From positions 1 to 5,095 of the forward strand of contig CANROQ010000073.1 in NCBI GenBank assembly GCA_947632295.1: a DNA stretch of 5,095 nucleotides. The letters are read 5' to 3'. The position numbers and the translations under genes were made by a program. Shown in pieces: positions 4,026-5,095 of this stretch. Source of the stretch: an uncultured Bacilli bacterium. GTDB taxonomy: Bacteria; Bacillota_I; Bacilli_A; RF39; UBA660. Each line of letters begins with the position of its first letter. The first letter of the stretch is position 1. Below the pieces are notes generated by a model that saw only the letters and a list, made by a program, of their open reading frames with translations, ran no database searches and was not told the DNA's origin.

Positions 4026-5095
4026 ATGAAATTTCAAGAATTAAAAAAAGGAAAAATTAATGATATTGAGAAAAGCATTCTAGAGCATTGGAAAGAAGAA
4101 GATATATTAAATAAAACAATTGAAAATCGTAATAATTGTGAAGATTTTGTTTTTTATGATGGACCAATTTATGCAAATGCTAAACCTGGTATTCATCATG
4201 TATTTGCTAAAACCATAAAAGATGCTTTTTGTAAATATAAAACAATGAATGGTTACCGTGTATTAAGAAAAATTGGTCTTGATACACATGGCTTACCAAT
4301 TGAGGTAAATGTTGAGAAAAAATTAGGATTTAAATCGAAAAGTGATATTGAAAATTTAGGTGTTGAAAATTTTTGTCGTGAATGTAAAAGTGAAACGGCA
4401 ACTAATATTGATGAAGTAAAAAAAGTTACAGATATGATGGGACAATTTATCGATTGTGAACATCCTTATGTCACTTGTGATAATGAATATATTGAATCAG
4501 AATGGTGGATAGTTGATGAATTAAACAAAAAAGGTTTAATTTATCATGGAAATAAAGTTTTACCTTTTTGTCCAAGATGTGGAACAGAACTTTCGTCATT
4601 TGAAGTTGCTCAAGGTTATAAAGAAGTATCAGTTAATACGGTTTATGTACCATTTAAATTAGTTGACGAAGATACTTATGTACTTGTTTGGACAACAACT
4701 CCTTGGACTTTAATGGCTAATGTTGCTTTATGCGTTAATCCCGATTTAGAATACGTTAAGGTATTATCGAAAGGTTACAAATTTATTGTTGGAGCATCAC
4801 TTGCAAGTAAAGTTTTAGGTGACGATTATGAAATTTTAGAGACTTTTAAAGGTATTGATTTAAAAGGTCGTAAGTATGAACAATTGATGCCTTTTGTTAA
4901 AGTTGAAGGTAAAGCATTTTGTATTTTAGCCGATGATTATGTAACTGATAGCGATGGAACAGGTATTGTCCATATTGCGCCAGCATATGGTGTTGACGAT
5001 AATCGTGTGGCTAGTGCTAATGACATTACTTTTATTAATCCAGTTGGTAAAGATGGTTGTTATACTGAAGGACCTTGGAAGGGTAGATTAGTTAC
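4026..5095 (+). CDS. ileS: Isoleucyl-tRNA synthetase, GxHH-signature type (3' end missing)
   Basis: This class I synthetase charges tRNA-Ile with isoleucine and edits mischarged valine. 356 complete codons are visible with no stop, about a third of the roughly 1,000-residue family length. After an N-terminal helix, FYDGPIYANAKPGIHHVF (43-60) is the nucleotide-binding signature; the usual HxGH is replaced by GIHH (55-58). TIKDAF, YKTMNGYRV and GLDTHGLPIE (84-93) follow; most homologues have GWDTHGLP, here Leu85. CPRCGTELSSFEVAQGYKEV (182-201) begins the inserted editing domain, which shows TTTPWTL (223-229) and GTGIVHIAPA with GVDDN (311-326). KMSKS and the anticodon domain lie beyond the window. 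AGGAGG 6 bases upstream supports the start. Transcription should be gated by the Ile T-box upstream of the exchanger gene. The GIHH form and the sequence style suggest the IleS2-like branch. Confidence 0.96.
   Translation, partial: MKFQELKKGKINDIEKSILEHWKEEDILNKTIENRNNCEDFVFYDGPIYANAKPGIHHVFAKTIKDAFCKYKTMNGYRVLRKIGLDTHGLPIEVNVEKKLGFKSKSDIENLGVENFCRECKSETATNIDEVKKVTDMMGQFIDCEHPYVTCDNEYIESEWWIVDELNKKGLIYHGNKVLPFCPRCGTELSSFEVAQGYKEVSVNTVYVPFKLVDEDTYVLVWTTTPWTLMANVALCVNPDLEYVKVLSKGYKFIVGASLASKVLGDDYEILETFKGIDLKGRKYEQLMPFVKVEGKAFCILADDYVTDSDGTGIVHIAPAYGVDDNRVASANDITFINPVGKDGCYTEGPWKGRLV

Overview
The window is very AT-rich, low-GC Firmicutes-type DNA. It has strong AGGAGG-like ribosome sites, a T-box riboswitch, and the genes sepF and divIVA. 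Every complete gene ends in TAA or TAG, Trp is TGG, and no in-frame TGA interrupts a gene, so the standard bacterial code fits and the Mycoplasma code does not. Gene content and order suggest a reduced Bacilli or Mollicutes-related lineage, possibly an uncultured gut group such as RF39 or another Erysipelotrichia-like group. That placement is inference. All genes are on the + strand and nothing looks mobile.

Layout: (1) 1-984 is the 3' two-thirds or more of a single-chain class II glycyl-tRNA synthetase, cut by the window edge. (2) 1061-1738 is a SigE/SigK-type sigma factor that starts where mature SigE starts and lacks the membrane pro-sequence. (3) 1885-2298 is sepF, with a GTG start. (4) 2360-2839 is a short DivIVA-family protein with its own strong promoter. 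(5) About 2847-3048 is a complete T-box leader with an AUC (Ile) specifier codon. (6) 3062-4015 is a CaCA-family cation exchanger. (7) 4026-5095 is the 5' part of ileS, which runs off the window. The exchanger lies between the Ile T-box and ileS, so both should be controlled by uncharged tRNA-Ile.

The central segment is a pared-down version of the Bacillus-type cluster spoIIGA-sigE-sigG-ylm genes-sepF-ylmG-ylmH-divIVA-ileS. Sigma factor, sepF, divIVA and ileS keep their order. spoIIGA, sigG and the other ylm genes are absent from this stretch, and a cation exchanger has been added. I infer a division module (SepF with FtsZ at the septum, DivIVA at curved membrane or poles) beside a translation-supply module, with a sporulation-type sigma factor that appears to have lost control by pro-protein cleavage.

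The points most worth a second look are the pro-less SigE-like factor, the exchanger inside an Ile T-box operon, the swapped GxHH active-site signature in IleRS (a variant linked to strong mupirocin resistance), and a dyad over the divIVA promoter. I found no unmistakably new system, CRISPR array, tRNA gene, rRNA gene or insertion sequence.
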